From Ensifer sp. BR816 (GTDB lineage: Bacteria > Pseudomonadota > Alphaproteobacteria > Rhizobiales > Rhizobiaceae): a stretch of 64,000 nt of DNA. The stretch spans positions 847,830-911,829 of the forward strand of contig NZ_KB905370.1 in assembly GCF_000378985.1 (NCBI RefSeq), given 5' to 3'. The notes beneath the pieces are model-generated. The model was not told the origin of the DNA, ran no database searches, and worked only from the letters and a program-made list of their open reading frames with translations. The translations under genes were made by a program, and so were the position numbers. Positions 56,025 to 64,000 of this stretch are shown here, piece after piece; position 1 is the stretch's first letter; the number at the start of each line of letters is the position of its first letter.

Positions 56025-56498
56025 ATGGAAACGATTCGCCTCGACCGGAGCTTCGACCGCTACGAGGAGCTCCTGGTGCTGATCCGGAAATCCTTTGCCT
56101 ATATGGACGGGCGGATCGATCCGCCGTCCTCCGCGCATGCGCTGACCGTGGCATCGCTGCAGCGGAAAGCGCATGAGGAGGTCGGCTTTGCCGTCGTCGC
56201 CGGCCAAGACCTTCTGGGCTGCGTCTTCTGCAAAGCCGAGCCCGATTGCCTCTATATCGGCAAGCTCGCCGTCGCCGTCGGTTTGCAGAAGAAGGGCATC
56301 GGTCGCAAGCTGCTTGCCGCCGCGGAAGAGACCGCCCAAATCCTCGGGCTCCCGGCGCTGAGACTGCAGACGCGAATCGAGCTGACCGAAAATCACGCCA
56401 CCTTCGCGGCCTGGGGCTTCGTCGAGACAAGACGCTCCGCCCATCCCGGCTTCACGCGCCCGACCTCGATCGAGATGCGGAAAATGCTTTGGTTGTGA
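56025..56498 (+). CDS. GNAT family N-acetyltransferase
   Basis: A 157-residue acetyl-CoA transferase. The motif A acetyl-CoA loop is VGLQKKGIGRKLLAAAEE (Q/RxxGxG/A), preceded by LYIGKLAV. A C-terminal GFVE, then TRRSAHPGFTRPTSIEM follows. The substrate is unknown. It starts 7 nt after the moeB stop, so it is probably in one operon. Confidence 0.9.
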   Translation: METIRLDRSFDRYEELLVLIRKSFAYMDGRIDPPSSAHALTVASLQRKAHEEVGFAVVAGQDLLGCVFCKAEPDCLYIGKLAVAVGLQKKGIGRKLLAAAEETAQILGLPALRLQTRIELTENHATFAAWGFVETRRSAHPGFTRPTSIEMRKMLWL

Positions 56499-56615
56499 AC
56501 CTGCTCGGGGCGGTGGGAACCTATCGTGCAGCGAATGGGCCCCTCCCTTGTGGTGAGGCGTCGTCCGAATGAAACGAAAAGACTTCGCCTGTGGCCGAGG
56601 CGGTACCGCCGCGTC

Positions 56616-57620
56616 TCAATCCCGTCCCGGCAGCACGCGGTCCGGCGGGCGATGACCGTCGAAGAAGGTGCGGATGTTGATCACCACCTTGTCGCCCATG
56701 TCGATGCGGCCCTCGAGCGTCGCCGAACTCATATGCGGCAGCAGCACGACCTTACCTTCGCCGGCGAGCCTGATGAGCTTGGGGTTGACGGCCGGTTCGT
56801 TCTCGAAGACGTCGAGGCCGGCACCGGCGATCTTGCCTTCCCGCAGGCACTTGATCATTGCCGTCTCGTCGATCACGTCGCCGCGGGCGGTGTTGACGAT
56901 GTAACTGTCTGGGCGCATCAGCGCCAGACGCCGCGCCGAGAGCAGGTGATAGGTGGCGGGCGTCGACGGGCAATTGACGGAAACGATGTCGACGCGGGCG
57001 AGCATCTGGTCGAGGCTGTCCCAATAGGTCGCCTCCAGCATCTCCTCGGTCTCGCGCTTGGCGCGATGACGGTTGTGATAGTGGATCGACAGGCCGAAGG
57101 CCTTGGCGCGGCGGGCTACCGCCGTGCCTATCCGCCCCATACCCACAATGCCGATGCGTTTGCCGGCGATGCGGCGGCCGAGCATCCAGGTCGGCGACCA
57201 TCCAGCCCATTCGCCCTTGCGGTCGGTGAGGACCTGCGCACCTTCGGCGAGCCGGCGCGGCACCGCGAGGATGAGCGCCATGGTCATGTCGGCGGTGTCT
57301 TCGGTCAAGACGTTCGGCGTGTTGGTGACGGTGATTCCCTTGCGGGCGGCGGCATCGACGTCGATGTTGTCGACGCCGTTCGAGAAGGCCGCGATGAGCT
57401 TCAGTTGCGGCCCCGCCTGTTCGATCAGCGCCGCGTCGATCCGGTCCGTCAATGTCGGAACCAGCACATCGACCCGTTTTACCGCGGCAACCAGCTCGGG
57501 CTGACTGCGGAGTGTGTCGTCGATGTTGAGCTCGGCGTCGAAGAGCTCGCGCATCCGCGTTTCCACGACTTCCGGCAGTTTCCGGGTGATGTAGACGGTT
57601 GGCTTCTTTTTGCTTGTCAT
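56616..57620 (-). CDS. D-isomer-specific 2-hydroxyacid dehydrogenase
   Basis: A 334-residue NAD(P)-dependent dehydrogenase, probably glyoxylate/hydroxypyruvate reductase or a formate dehydrogenase-like relative. The dinucleotide motif is GIVGMGRIGTAVARRAKAFG. The catalytic set is Arg in NTARGDVID, Glu in FENEPAV and His in LPHMSSAT. ATG 57620 (MTSKKKPTVYITRKLPE) is the start; the frame continues upstream without a domain match. The substrate is not decided by sequence. Confidence 0.93.
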   Translation of the reverse strand: MTSKKKPTVYITRKLPEVVETRMRELFDAELNIDDTLRSQPELVAAVKRVDVLVPTLTDRIDAALIEQAGPQLKLIAAFSNGVDNIDVDAAARKGITVTNTPNVLTEDTADMTMALILAVPRRLAEGAQVLTDRKGEWAGWSPTWMLGRRIAGKRIGIVGMGRIGTAVARRAKAFGLSIHYHNRHRAKRETEEMLEATYWDSLDQMLARVDIVSVNCPSTPATYHLLSARRLALMRPDSYIVNTARGDVIDETAMIKCLREGKIAGAGLDVFENEPAVNPKLIRLAGEGKVVLLPHMSSATLEGRIDMGDKVVINIRTFFDGHRPPDRVLPGRD

Positions 57621-57906
57621 GCCTGCGAGCGGCCCTCGTTGACGGGTCCTTAACCAAGTTGGGTAATAGTTTCTCCCTATAGCCGCAATTTCTACCAGAC
57701 CCGGTGGGGAAGACAATTGAAAGTCGCTGTCCGGGTTCAGATTCGCGGCGCGCGTCCGGCCGGGCGCGGTCCGCATGCTTCCTTGGATCGGAGACGACCC
57801 CAGGAATAAGACATGCGGCAATTCAAAGTGCTGCAGTGGCCCTTGTGCGTCCGAGAAGGCGCCCGGCGCTGTGGGAACGCCGCAAGGCTTCGCTTACGAT
57901 CGGAAT

Positions 57907-58458
57907 ATGGGCTTCGTCATGCGTCACTTCATTTCCAAGGCCTCTCTATTGTTGCTGGCCACGTTGCTCGGGGCGGCCATCATGAGTTCCGCCGCCTTTG
58001 CCCAGGCGGCCAAGGGTGCGAGCGGGCTACCGCTCCCCCGTTTCGTCAGCCTCAAGTCCAGGAGTGTCAACCTGCGAATCGGGCCGAGCCTCGATTACGC
58101 GGTCGCCTTCCGCTATCTGAGGTCGGGCGTTCCCGTCGAGATCATCCAGGAATACGACAACTGGCGCCGCATCCGCGACGCCGACGGCACCGAGGGCTGG
58201 GTCAACCAGGCGCTGCTTTCCGGCGATCGCACCGCCGTCGCCGCGCCGTGGATGCGCGGCAAGGGTGAAGGCGTCTTCGTCAATTTGAGACGCGACCCGC
58301 AGAGCACCGCACCGATCGTCGCCCGCATGCAGCCGGGCGTGCTGCTGCACATCGGCGAATGCAATGGCGACTGGTGCCATGCGGAGACGCAGGGCGTCGA
58401 AGGTTGGATCGCCCAGAGCGAGATCTGGGGCGCCTATCCGGGCGAAGCCTTCAAGTAG
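57907..58458 (+). CDS. Secreted bacterial SH3-domain protein
   Basis: A 183-residue protein with a signal peptide (about 10-34, LLLLATLLGAAIMSSAAFAQ). Two SH3b-like repeats follow: VNLRIGPSLDYAVAFRYLRS with WVNQALL, and VFVNLRRDPQSTAPIVARMQ with WCHAETQGVEGW. Such domains bind peptidoglycan or proteins in the periplasm. ATG 57907 is preferred; 57919 is an alternative. The frame continues further upstream without a signal-like sequence. Confidence 0.87.
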   Translation: MGFVMRHFISKASLLLLATLLGAAIMSSAAFAQAAKGASGLPLPRFVSLKSRSVNLRIGPSLDYAVAFRYLRSGVPVEIIQEYDNWRRIRDADGTEGWVNQALLSGDRTAVAAPWMRGKGEGVFVNLRRDPQSTAPIVARMQPGVLLHIGECNGDWCHAETQGVEGWIAQSEIWGAYPGEAFK

Positions 58459-58471
58459 ATCCGGGCTAAAT

Positions 58472-59464
58472 TTAGAGAAGCTCGGCTTCCTTGGCGGCGC
58501 CGGCGAGCGATATCATCGGCCGCGGTCCAATCTGGCCGATGACGATGCCGGCCGCCAGATTGCCGAGCTTGCTGCAATCTTCGAGCGTCCGGCCGGCCGT
58601 ATAGCCATAGAGGAAGCCGGACGCGTAAAGGTCGCCGGCGCCGGTCGTGTCGACCACTTGCTTGATCGCAGTGGCGCCGACCCGCACCCGCGCCTCGCCG
58701 CGCACGACCACCGAGCCCTCCTCGCTGAGCGTCACGGCGGCGAGCTTGCAGTCCTTTGCCAGAGCCTTGAGCGCGAGTTCGAAATCCTCCGTCTCGTAGA
58801 GCGCCAGCGCTTCCTGCTTGTTGGCGAAGACGATGTCGACGGTGCCCGAGCGCATCAGATCCAGGAACTCGTCCCGGTAGCGATGCACGCAGAAACTGTC
58901 CGACAGCGTCATCGCCGTCTCGCGGCCGTGGGCATGGGCAATTCTTGCCGCCTCGCGGATCGCGTCCTTGGCGCGCGGCGGATCCCAGAGATAGCCCTCG
59001 AAATAGGTGACCGTCGATTGAGCGACGACGTCGGCCTCGACGTCCTCCGGACCAAGTTCGACGCAGGCGCCGAGATACGTATTCATCGAGCGCTCGCCAT
59101 CGTCGGTGACGAAGATCATCGAGCGCGCCGTCGGCGGCAGGCTCTCGAGCGGCCTAGTCTGGAAATGCACGCCCTGGGCGCGGATGTCGTGGGTGAAGAT
59201 CTCGCCGAGCTGGTCGCTGGCGACCTTGCCGAAATAGGCGGCGCGGCCGCCGAGGCTGGCGACGCCGGCGGCGGTGTTGCCGGCGCTGCCGCCGGAGGCT
59301 TCGACCGCCGGGCCCATGCGCGAATAGAGGAGTTCCGCCCGCTCCGCATCGATGAGGTTCATTGCGCCCTTGATGATGCCGTTGTGAACGAGAAAGCTGT
59401 CATCGCAGCGCGCAATGATATCGACGATCGCATTGCCGATCGTCAGTACATCGAATTTCGTCAT
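58472..59464 (-). CDS. PfkB family kinase (adenosine kinase type)
   Basis: A 330-residue ribokinase-fold kinase. The N-terminus DVLTIGNAIVDIIARCDDSF and the G-loop ASGGSAGNTAAGVASLGG are typical of adenosine kinase-like proteins. The catalytic Asp lies in DTTGAGDLYASGF. ATG 59464 has an RBS (CGGAG). Rhizobial relatives act on adenosine; the exact substrate is inference. It is transcribed toward the SH3 gene; the two genes converge. Confidence 0.92.
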   Translation of the reverse strand: MTKFDVLTIGNAIVDIIARCDDSFLVHNGIIKGAMNLIDAERAELLYSRMGPAVEASGGSAGNTAAGVASLGGRAAYFGKVASDQLGEIFTHDIRAQGVHFQTRPLESLPPTARSMIFVTDDGERSMNTYLGACVELGPEDVEADVVAQSTVTYFEGYLWDPPRAKDAIREAARIAHAHGRETAMTLSDSFCVHRYRDEFLDLMRSGTVDIVFANKQEALALYETEDFELALKALAKDCKLAAVTLSEEGSVVVRGEARVRVGATAIKQVVDTTGAGDLYASGFLYGYTAGRTLEDCSKLGNLAAGIVIGQIGPRPMISLAGAAKEAELL

Positions 59465-59593
59465 GAGCTCCGTCCGGTTTCCTGAATGGCCGGTGTTCGT
59501 TAATAGCGGTTTTCCGACCATTTGGAAGAGCCGTGCCGCCTTTAAGGCCCGCGAGTAGCGCCGGAGCTCCAAGAATGCTGCGAAATGCCGCCA

Positions 59594-60019
59594 TTACGCC
59601 GGCAGCGCCCTTTCATCATAGGCGTCCACGAAGGCGGCACTTGGCGGGATCGGCTTGATGACATCGATCATCACGCCGTTCGGATCGGCGGTAATGAAAT
59701 GGCGCTGGCCGAAGTCCTCGTCGCAGAGCGCCTTGAGAATGGGAAGCCCGGCATCCCGCATCTCCGCATAGAGCCGGTCGGGATCCTCGACTTCGAAATT
59801 CAGAAGCAGGCCCTGAACGGGGGCGCGGCGCTTTTCCGGCACCGTCTCGTGACGATAGTCGAGGACGGCAAGCGTGACATGTTCGTCCTCCGTCGACTGC
59901 AGATGCATGTACCAGTCGCTCTCGAAAAGCACTTCAAAGCGAAAGTGCGTCACGTAGAAGTCGGCCGTCGCCCGCACGTCGGCCGTCATGATCACCGGAT
60001 AATAGCTCGTCGTTTTCAT
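59594..60019 (-). CDS. VOC family protein (glyoxalase-like)
   Basis: A 141-residue vicinal-oxygen-chelate protein. [20 protein letters not shown] is the first beta-alpha-beta unit and [18 protein letters not shown] the second with its metal-ligand region. The gene is divergent from a TetR regulator, with two palindromic operator-like sites between, so it is probably repressed by that protein. The substrate is unknown. Confidence 0.88.
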   Translation of the reverse strand: MKTTSYYPVIMTADVRATADFYVTHFRFEVLFESDWYMHLQSTEDEHVTLAVLDYRHETVPEKRRAPVQGLLLNFEVEDPDRLYAEMRDAGLPILKALCDEDFGQRHFITADPNGVMIDVIKPIPPSAAFVDAYDERALPA

Positions 60020-60042
60020 GCTTTTCCTCCATCGATTATTCT

Positions 60043-60060
60043 CATACAATCTGCATGTAT
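60043..60060. promoter_or_regulatory. Candidate TetR operator, promoter-distal copy
   Basis: CATACAATCTGCATGTAT is an imperfect inverted repeat (ATACA against TGTAT) in the divergent VOC/TetR promoter. It is a weaker relative of the site at 60069-60085. Confidence 0.45.
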
Positions 60061-60068
60061 CTTCTTTA

Positions 60069-60085
60069 ACATACAGGCTGTATGT
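60069..60085. promoter_or_regulatory. Candidate TetR operator, perfect palindrome
   Basis: ACATACAGGCTGTATGT has 8-bp perfect arms ACATACAG and CTGTATGT and a central G. It ends at the base before the TetR start codon (60086), so bound repressor would block its own translation or transcription start. Confidence 0.65.
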
Positions 60086-60679
60086 ATGCAACAGGAAAAG
60101 ACGCGACGCTCGAATCGCGAACGTTCAGACACGACCCGCGCTGCCATCATCGACGCGGCACACGCACTCTTCGTCGCCAAGGGCTATGCCGACACGGCAA
60201 CGCCGGAGATCGTCGCCGCGGCGGGGCTTACGCGCGGCGCGCTTTATCACCATTTCGAGGACAAGAAGACGCTGTTTCGGGCGGTGATAGAAAGGGAGGC
60301 GCGCGAAGTCGCGGCAACGATCGAGCAGTCTGCTCCCGACGGCCTTTCGCCTCGTGAGGCGCTGCTTGCCGGAGCAGCCGCCTATTTCGACGCGATGGCC
60401 GTTCCCGGTCGCGTGCGCCTGTTGCTGCTCGACGGCCCGGCCGTCCTCGGCGTCACCGAAATGGCGGCGATCGACGCCGCGCATGGCGGCAGAACTTTGG
60501 AGGAAGGATTGAGCGCCGCCATGGCTCCCCGCCGCCTGGAGGAGAAGGCGGTCAAGGCGATGGCCTTCCTCCTGTCCGCCGCCTTCGACCGGGCTGCGCT
60601 CGAGATCGATGCCGGGGCGGCGCGGGCCGACTATGCCTATGCGATCGACAGGCTGATCGATCGCCTGATCGATCCCTGA
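60086..60679 (+). CDS. TetR family transcriptional regulator
   Basis: A 197-residue repressor. The HTH segment (about 15-60) contains [20 protein letters not shown], a typical TetR recognition helix, followed by [13 protein letters not shown]. The C-terminal domain (about 75-195) is Ala-rich. It is divergently transcribed from the VOC gene and has a perfect palindrome at its start codon. ATG 60086 is preferred; 60082 is in another frame. Confidence 0.9.
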   Translation: MQQEKTRRSNRERSDTTRAAIIDAAHALFVAKGYADTATPEIVAAAGLTRGALYHHFEDKKTLFRAVIEREAREVAATIEQSAPDGLSPREALLAGAAAYFDAMAVPGRVRLLLLDGPAVLGVTEMAAIDAAHGGRTLEEGLSAAMAPRRLEEKAVKAMAFLLSAAFDRAALEIDAGAARADYAYAIDRLIDRLIDP

Positions 60680-60691
60680 AGAGCCGGGCCG

Positions 60692-61468
60692 TCAGCCGGC
60701 GACCGGAAGGACCTGCGGCGGCAGTTCGACGAGCGGCGCCGGGATGTCGCAACTCTTTTCCGGCGACCTGCAGATGTCGGCGATGACGCAGCGCTCGCAT
60801 TCCGGCCGGCGGGCCTTGCACACATAGCGGCCGTGCAGGATCAGCCAATGATGGGCGTGGTAGAGATATGTCTCCGGGATGACCCGCATCAGATTGGCCT
60901 CGACCTCGTCCGGCGTTTTTCCCGGCGCCAGGCGGATGCGGTTGGCGATGCGGAAGAGATGCGTGTCGACGGCGATGGTCGACTGGCCGAAGGCCATTTG
61001 CAATACCACATTGGCGGTCTTGCGGCCGACGCCCGGCAGCGTCATCAGTTCCTCGCGCGTCTTCGGCACCTCGCCGCCGAAATCGGCGATCAGCCGCTCG
61101 CTGAGCGCAATGACGTTCTTGGCCTTGTTGCGGTAAAGCCCGATGGTCTTGATATAGTCGCGCAGCTTGTCTTCGCCGAGCGCCAGCATCTTTTCCGGCG
61201 TGTCGGCGACGGCAAAGAGCGGCCGTGTCGCCTTGTTGACGCCGGCATCGGTCGCCTGCGCCGAAAGCGCCACCGCCACAAGCAGCGTGTAGGCGTTGAC
61301 ATGTCCGAGTTCGCCCTTCGGCTCCGGCCGCTGGACCGAGAAGCGGCGAAAGATCTCCTCGATCTCCGCCTTGCTATAGACGCTGCGCTGCCGCGTGGGT
61401 CGGCGGGCGGCCGTTGCCGTTCGCGGTTTCGCGGATCCGGGCGACAATTTGAGCTTCACGTTTTTCAT
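60692..61468 (-). CDS. nth: Endonuclease III
   Basis: A 258-residue bifunctional DNA glycosylase/AP lyase for oxidised pyrimidines. The HhH motif is LPGVGRKTANVVL. The catalytic Lys is in ATDAGVNKATRPLF and Asp in VDTHLFRI. The [4Fe-4S] ligands are in CKARRPECERCVIADICR (C-x6-C-x2-C-x5-C). A basic Ala/Arg-rich N-terminal extension (about 1-35) precedes the core. Start ATG 61468 is chosen; a longer frame exists. Confidence 0.95.
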   Translation of the reverse strand: MKNVKLKLSPGSAKPRTATAARRPTRQRSVYSKAEIEEIFRRFSVQRPEPKGELGHVNAYTLLVAVALSAQATDAGVNKATRPLFAVADTPEKMLALGEDKLRDYIKTIGLYRNKAKNVIALSERLIADFGGEVPKTREELMTLPGVGRKTANVVLQMAFGQSTIAVDTHLFRIANRIRLAPGKTPDEVEANLMRVIPETYLYHAHHWLILHGRYVCKARRPECERCVIADICRSPEKSCDIPAPLVELPPQVLPVAG

Positions 61469-61490
61469 GCTGCATCTATAGTCATTGGTT

Positions 61491-61988
61491 ATGACCGAAG
61501 GCAACGCCGCGACAAGCATCAACGACGAACCGATCTTTTCAGCGGAACTCACCCCTTACCGTTCGCTCGGCCTCAAAGGGTTCAAGATCCTGCTGATGAT
61601 CGCGGCTGCGATGAGCGCCGTGCATGTCCTGGTGTTTCTCATCATCGGCGCCTGGCCGATCGTGTTCTTCTTCGGGCTCGATTTCGTGCTGCTCTTCGGC
61701 GCCTTCTGGCTCAACTACCATTCGGCACGCGCCCGCGAGGAGGTCAGCGTCTCGCGCACCGACGTGTCGGTGAGGAAGTTCGCGCCGTCGGGAAGCATGA
61801 CCGAACATCGCTTCAACCCCTTCTGGGCCCGCTTCAGCATCAGGCGCCACCAGGAGATCGGCATCGTCTCGATGAAGATCAGCGGTGGTGGCCGGCAGAC
61901 CGATATCGGTTCGTTTCTCAACCGCGACGATCGCGAAACTTTTGCCGTTGCCTTTTCCCGCGCACTGGCCACGGCCCGGTCGAGATGA
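61491..61988 (+). CDS. DUF2244 membrane protein
   Basis: A 165-residue protein with two membrane helices (about 34-54 and 56-76, LLMIAAAMSAVHVLVFLIIG then WPIVFFFGLDFVLLFGAFWL) and a soluble C-terminal part with RDDRETFAVAFSRALATAR. This is the DUF2244 pattern found in alphaproteobacteria. The function is unknown. It diverges from nth with only 22 nt between start codons. Confidence 0.87.
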   Translation: MTEGNAATSINDEPIFSAELTPYRSLGLKGFKILLMIAAAMSAVHVLVFLIIGAWPIVFFFGLDFVLLFGAFWLNYHSARAREEVSVSRTDVSVRKFAPSGSMTEHRFNPFWARFSIRRHQEIGIVSMKISGGGRQTDIGSFLNRDDRETFAVAFSRALATARSR

Positions 61989-62052
61989 ATCAAGAATCGG
62001 GTGGTTAACCGGTCCCCCGCATGGTTTCCTGCGGCATGACAGGAGATGATCC

Positions 62053-62925
62053 ATGAACGTCGTGACAACCATTCCCACCGACATCACCCCGGACGGCACC
62101 GATTACGACACGGTGCGCCACGTCATCGAGATGCTGACGAAGGATTACCGCGACCAGCCGCAACTCGAGACGATCGCCCGCCGCCTCCGTCAGTCGCCGA
62201 CTCAGCTCCAGAAGGTCTTCACCCGCTGGGCCGGACTTTCGCCAAAGGCCTTCCTGCAGGCGGTGACGCTCGACCATGCCAAGCGGCTTTTGCGCCAGGA
62301 GGAGATGCCGCTGCTCGAGACCAGCATCGAGGTCGGGCTGTCAGGCCCGGGGCGGCTTCACGACCTCTTCGTCACCCATGAGGCGATGTCGCCCGGCGAG
62401 TGGAAAGCCCGCGGCGCCGGGCTGACGATCCGTTACGGCTTCCACCCTTCCCCCTTCGGCACGGCGCTGGTGATGGTGACCGACCGCGGCCTCGCGGGCC
62501 TTGCCTTTGCCGATGCGGGCGAGGAGCGCGCAAGCTTCGAGGACATGGCCCGCCGTTGGCCGAACGCCAGCTATATCGAGGACAGCGCGGCCACGGCGCG
62601 CTATGCCGCACGCATCTTCAACCCGGAACGCTGGTGTGCCGACGAGCCGCTCAACATCGTGCTGATCGGCTCCGACTTCCAGATCCGGGTCTGGCAGGCG
62701 CTCTTGAACATTCCGCTCGGCAAGGCGACAACCTATTCGAAGATCGCCGGCGAAATCGGCCAGCCGACCGCGTCACGCGCCGTCGGCGCGGCGGTCGGGC
62801 GCAATCCGATTTCCTTCGTTGTGCCCTGCCACCGGGCACTCGGCAAGGGCGGCGAACTCACCGGCTACCATTGGGGGCTGACGCGGAAGCGGGCGATCCT
62901 CGGCTGGGAGGCGGGAAAGGCATAA
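62053..62925 (+). CDS. Ada-like AraC-type regulator / O6-methylguanine-DNA methyltransferase
   Basis: A 290-residue fusion of an AraC HTH domain (about 20-120, IARRLRQSPTQLQKVFTRWA) and a methyltransferase domain (about 125-285). The active-site Cys is in VVPCHRALG. It lacks the N-terminal phosphotriester-repair Cys domain of E. coli Ada, so it is a short Ada type. It repairs O6-methylguanine and may regulate its own gene. Confidence 0.93.
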   Translation: MNVVTTIPTDITPDGTDYDTVRHVIEMLTKDYRDQPQLETIARRLRQSPTQLQKVFTRWAGLSPKAFLQAVTLDHAKRLLRQEEMPLLETSIEVGLSGPGRLHDLFVTHEAMSPGEWKARGAGLTIRYGFHPSPFGTALVMVTDRGLAGLAFADAGEERASFEDMARRWPNASYIEDSAATARYAARIFNPERWCADEPLNIVLIGSDFQIRVWQALLNIPLGKATTYSKIAGEIGQPTASRAVGAAVGRNPISFVVPCHRALGKGGELTGYHWGLTRKRAILGWEAGKA

Positions 62926-62928
62926 GAC

Positions 62929-62961
62929 AAAAAAAGGGGCGCCGCGGCGCCCCTTTTGTTT
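62929..62961. terminator. Bidirectional terminator between the Ada-like gene and gpmA
   Basis: Arms AAAAGGGGCGCC (62932-62943) and GGCGCCCCTTTT (62946-62957) form a 12-bp perfect stem with A and T tracts on both sides. The genes converge. Confidence 0.85.
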
Positions 62962-62980
62962 CGATCGAAGATGTGGACGC

Positions 62981-63616
62981 TCAATGCGCGGCCGACATGT
63001 CGCCGAGCACTTCCTTGGAGGCGACGGTGGAATCCGCCTTCAGCTTGTAGACCATCGGCACGCCGGTCGCGAGGTTGAGGTTCAGGACCTGCTCCTTCGT
63101 CAACCGGTCGAGCACCATGACCAGCGAGCGCAGCGAATTGCCGTGGGCAGCCACCAGCACCTTCTCGCCGGCCAGCACGCGCGGCAGGATTTCGGTCAGG
63201 TAGTACGGCCAGACGCGGGCGCCGGTGTCGCGCAGGCTCTCGCCGCCGGGCGGCGGCACGTCATAGGAGCGGCGCCAGATATGCACCTGCTCCTCACCCC
63301 ATTTGGCACGGGCATCATCCTTGTTGAGGCCGGAGAGATCGCCGTAGTCACGCTCGTTGAGCGCCTGGTCGAAGATCGTTTCGAGCGAGGACTGGCCAAC
63401 GGCGTCGAGCACCATCTGGCAGGTGCGCTGGGCACGGATAAGCACAGACGTGAAGGCGATGTCGAACTTGATGCCGTATTCGGCAAGCGCCTTGCCGCCG
63501 GCCTTCGCCTCCGTGACGCCGAGCTCGGTCAGGTCCGGATCGCGCCAGCCGGTGAAAAGGTTCTTCAGGTTCCATTCGCTCTGGCCGTGCCGGACGAGGA
63601 CGAGAGTGCCGCTCAT
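62981..63616 (-). CDS. gpmA: 2,3-bisphosphoglycerate-dependent phosphoglycerate mutase
   Basis: A 211-residue dPGM of glycolysis. The catalytic His is in [14 protein letters not shown], Glu in [14 protein letters not shown] and the second His in [13 protein letters not shown]. It is shorter than E. coli GpmA (about 250), as in other Rhizobiales. Its gene follows dapB by 27 nt on the same strand. Confidence 0.96.
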   Translation of the reverse strand: MSGTLVLVRHGQSEWNLKNLFTGWRDPDLTELGVTEAKAGGKALAEYGIKFDIAFTSVLIRAQRTCQMVLDAVGQSSLETIFDQALNERDYGDLSGLNKDDARAKWGEEQVHIWRRSYDVPPPGGESLRDTGARVWPYYLTEILPRVLAGEKVLVAAHGNSLRSLVMVLDRLTKEQVLNLNLATGVPMVYKLKADSTVASKEVLGDMSAAH

Positions 63617-63643
63617 TTCGATTTCCTCTTTAACAGTTTGGTG

Positions 63644-64000
63644 TCAATTGAGCCCGAGAACATCGAGCATGGAATAGAAGCCCGGCTTCTGATTGCGGGC
63701 CCAGAGGGCAGCCGAAACGGCCCCGCGGGCGAAGATCGAACGATCCGTGGCGCTGTGCGACAGCGTCACCATCTCGCCCTCGCCGGCAAGAATCACCGAG
63801 TGCTCGCCGATGACGGACCCGCCGCGCAGCGTGGCAAAGCCGATCGTTCCTTGTGGCCGCGGACCGGTATGGCCGTCGCGCACCTTGACGGAATGGTCCG
63901 CAAGATCGATGCCGCGACCCTTCGCCGCCGCCTCGCCGATGAGGAGCGCCGTGCCCGAAGGCGCGTCGACCTTGTGCTTGTGGTGCATTTCGACAATCTC
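63644..64000 (-). CDS. dapB: 4-hydroxy-tetrahydrodipicolinate reductase, 5' end outside window
   Basis: The C-terminal 118 residues of DapB, an NAD(P)H reductase in lysine and meso-diaminopimelate synthesis. The signature [16 protein letters not shown] contains the catalytic His and Lys. [20 protein letters not shown] follows, and [20 protein letters not shown] is the usual end. The gene enters from the right edge. Confidence 0.96.
   Translation of the reverse strand, partial: EIVEMHHKHKVDAPSGTALLIGEAAAKGRGIDLADHSVKVRDGHTGPRPQGTIGFATLRGGSVIGEHSVILAGEGEMVTLSHSATDRSIFARGAVSAALWARNQKPGFYSMLDVLGLN

Overview
The window is chromosomal DNA of a high-GC alphaproteobacterium of the order Rhizobiales, most likely a Sinorhizobium/Ensifer species. 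This rests on several recalled features, not a database search: the smeA-smeB-smeR efflux locus beside a GlcNAc/MurNAc catabolic cluster, polA and a MarR gene flanking an alpha-r7 (Smr7C) type small RNA, an alpha-r14 type small RNA with three anti-Shine-Dalgarno motifs, an RpoE2-type promoter, a DUF47-pit operon with a PHO box, and rhizobial intergenic palindromes. I see no prophage, insertion sequence, CRISPR array, plasmid gene or foreign-looking island. This is core chromosome.

Layout. 1-5.7 kb: dnaX (cut by the window edge), SRP RNA ffs, a HIT protein, nudC, a WYL regulator with a VOC gene, a DUF1127 mini-protein, pheA and kdsB. 5.9-16.2 kb: membrane cytochrome c, ilvE, an AEC transporter, a stress-type BON protein, an SRPBCC protein, an SRAP protein, an ABC-F ATPase, tRNA-Ser(GGA), msrA, a BMP-family binding protein, slyX and a CysZ-like protein. 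16.4-29.8 kb: a large amino-sugar/cell-wall-sugar locus. It holds amidase-ROK kinase-cutC on +, nagA-SIS deaminase-GntR-kinase on -, and murQ-ABC transporter-oxidoreductase-ATPase on +. Two near-identical operators lie in the divergent promoter. 30-35.4 kb: RND pump smeAB and its TetR repressor. 35.5-44.3 kb: polA with a damaged proofreading site, two small RNAs, MarR, an M20 peptidase, a YbhN-like protein, a DMT transporter and a T4 endonuclease V homologue. 44.6-50.4 kb: a class A penicillin-binding protein with an upstream CtrA box, dnaK and dnaJ. 50.5-54 kb: a DUF1326-DUF2182 pair with a Met-rich loop and the DUF47-pit phosphate operon. 54-64 kb: recF, moeB, GNAT, a 2-hydroxyacid dehydrogenase, an SH3 protein, adenosine kinase, VOC/TetR, nth, a DUF2244 protein, an Ada-like methyltransferase, gpmA and dapB (cut by the window edge).

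How the genes work together. The amino-sugar locus reads as one pathway. The ABC transporter imports an amino sugar, a kinase makes the 6-phosphate, MurQ removes lactate from MurNAc-6-P, NagA deacetylates GlcNAc-6-P and the SIS protein deaminates GlcN-6-P to fructose-6-P. All of this is probably under the GntR regulator. The most unusual observations are loss of two metal ligands in the PolA 3'-5' exonuclease domain, the CtrA box ahead of a peptidoglycan synthase, the two divergent NagR-like operators, and the DUF1326-DUF2182 pair with a metal-binding-like loop.
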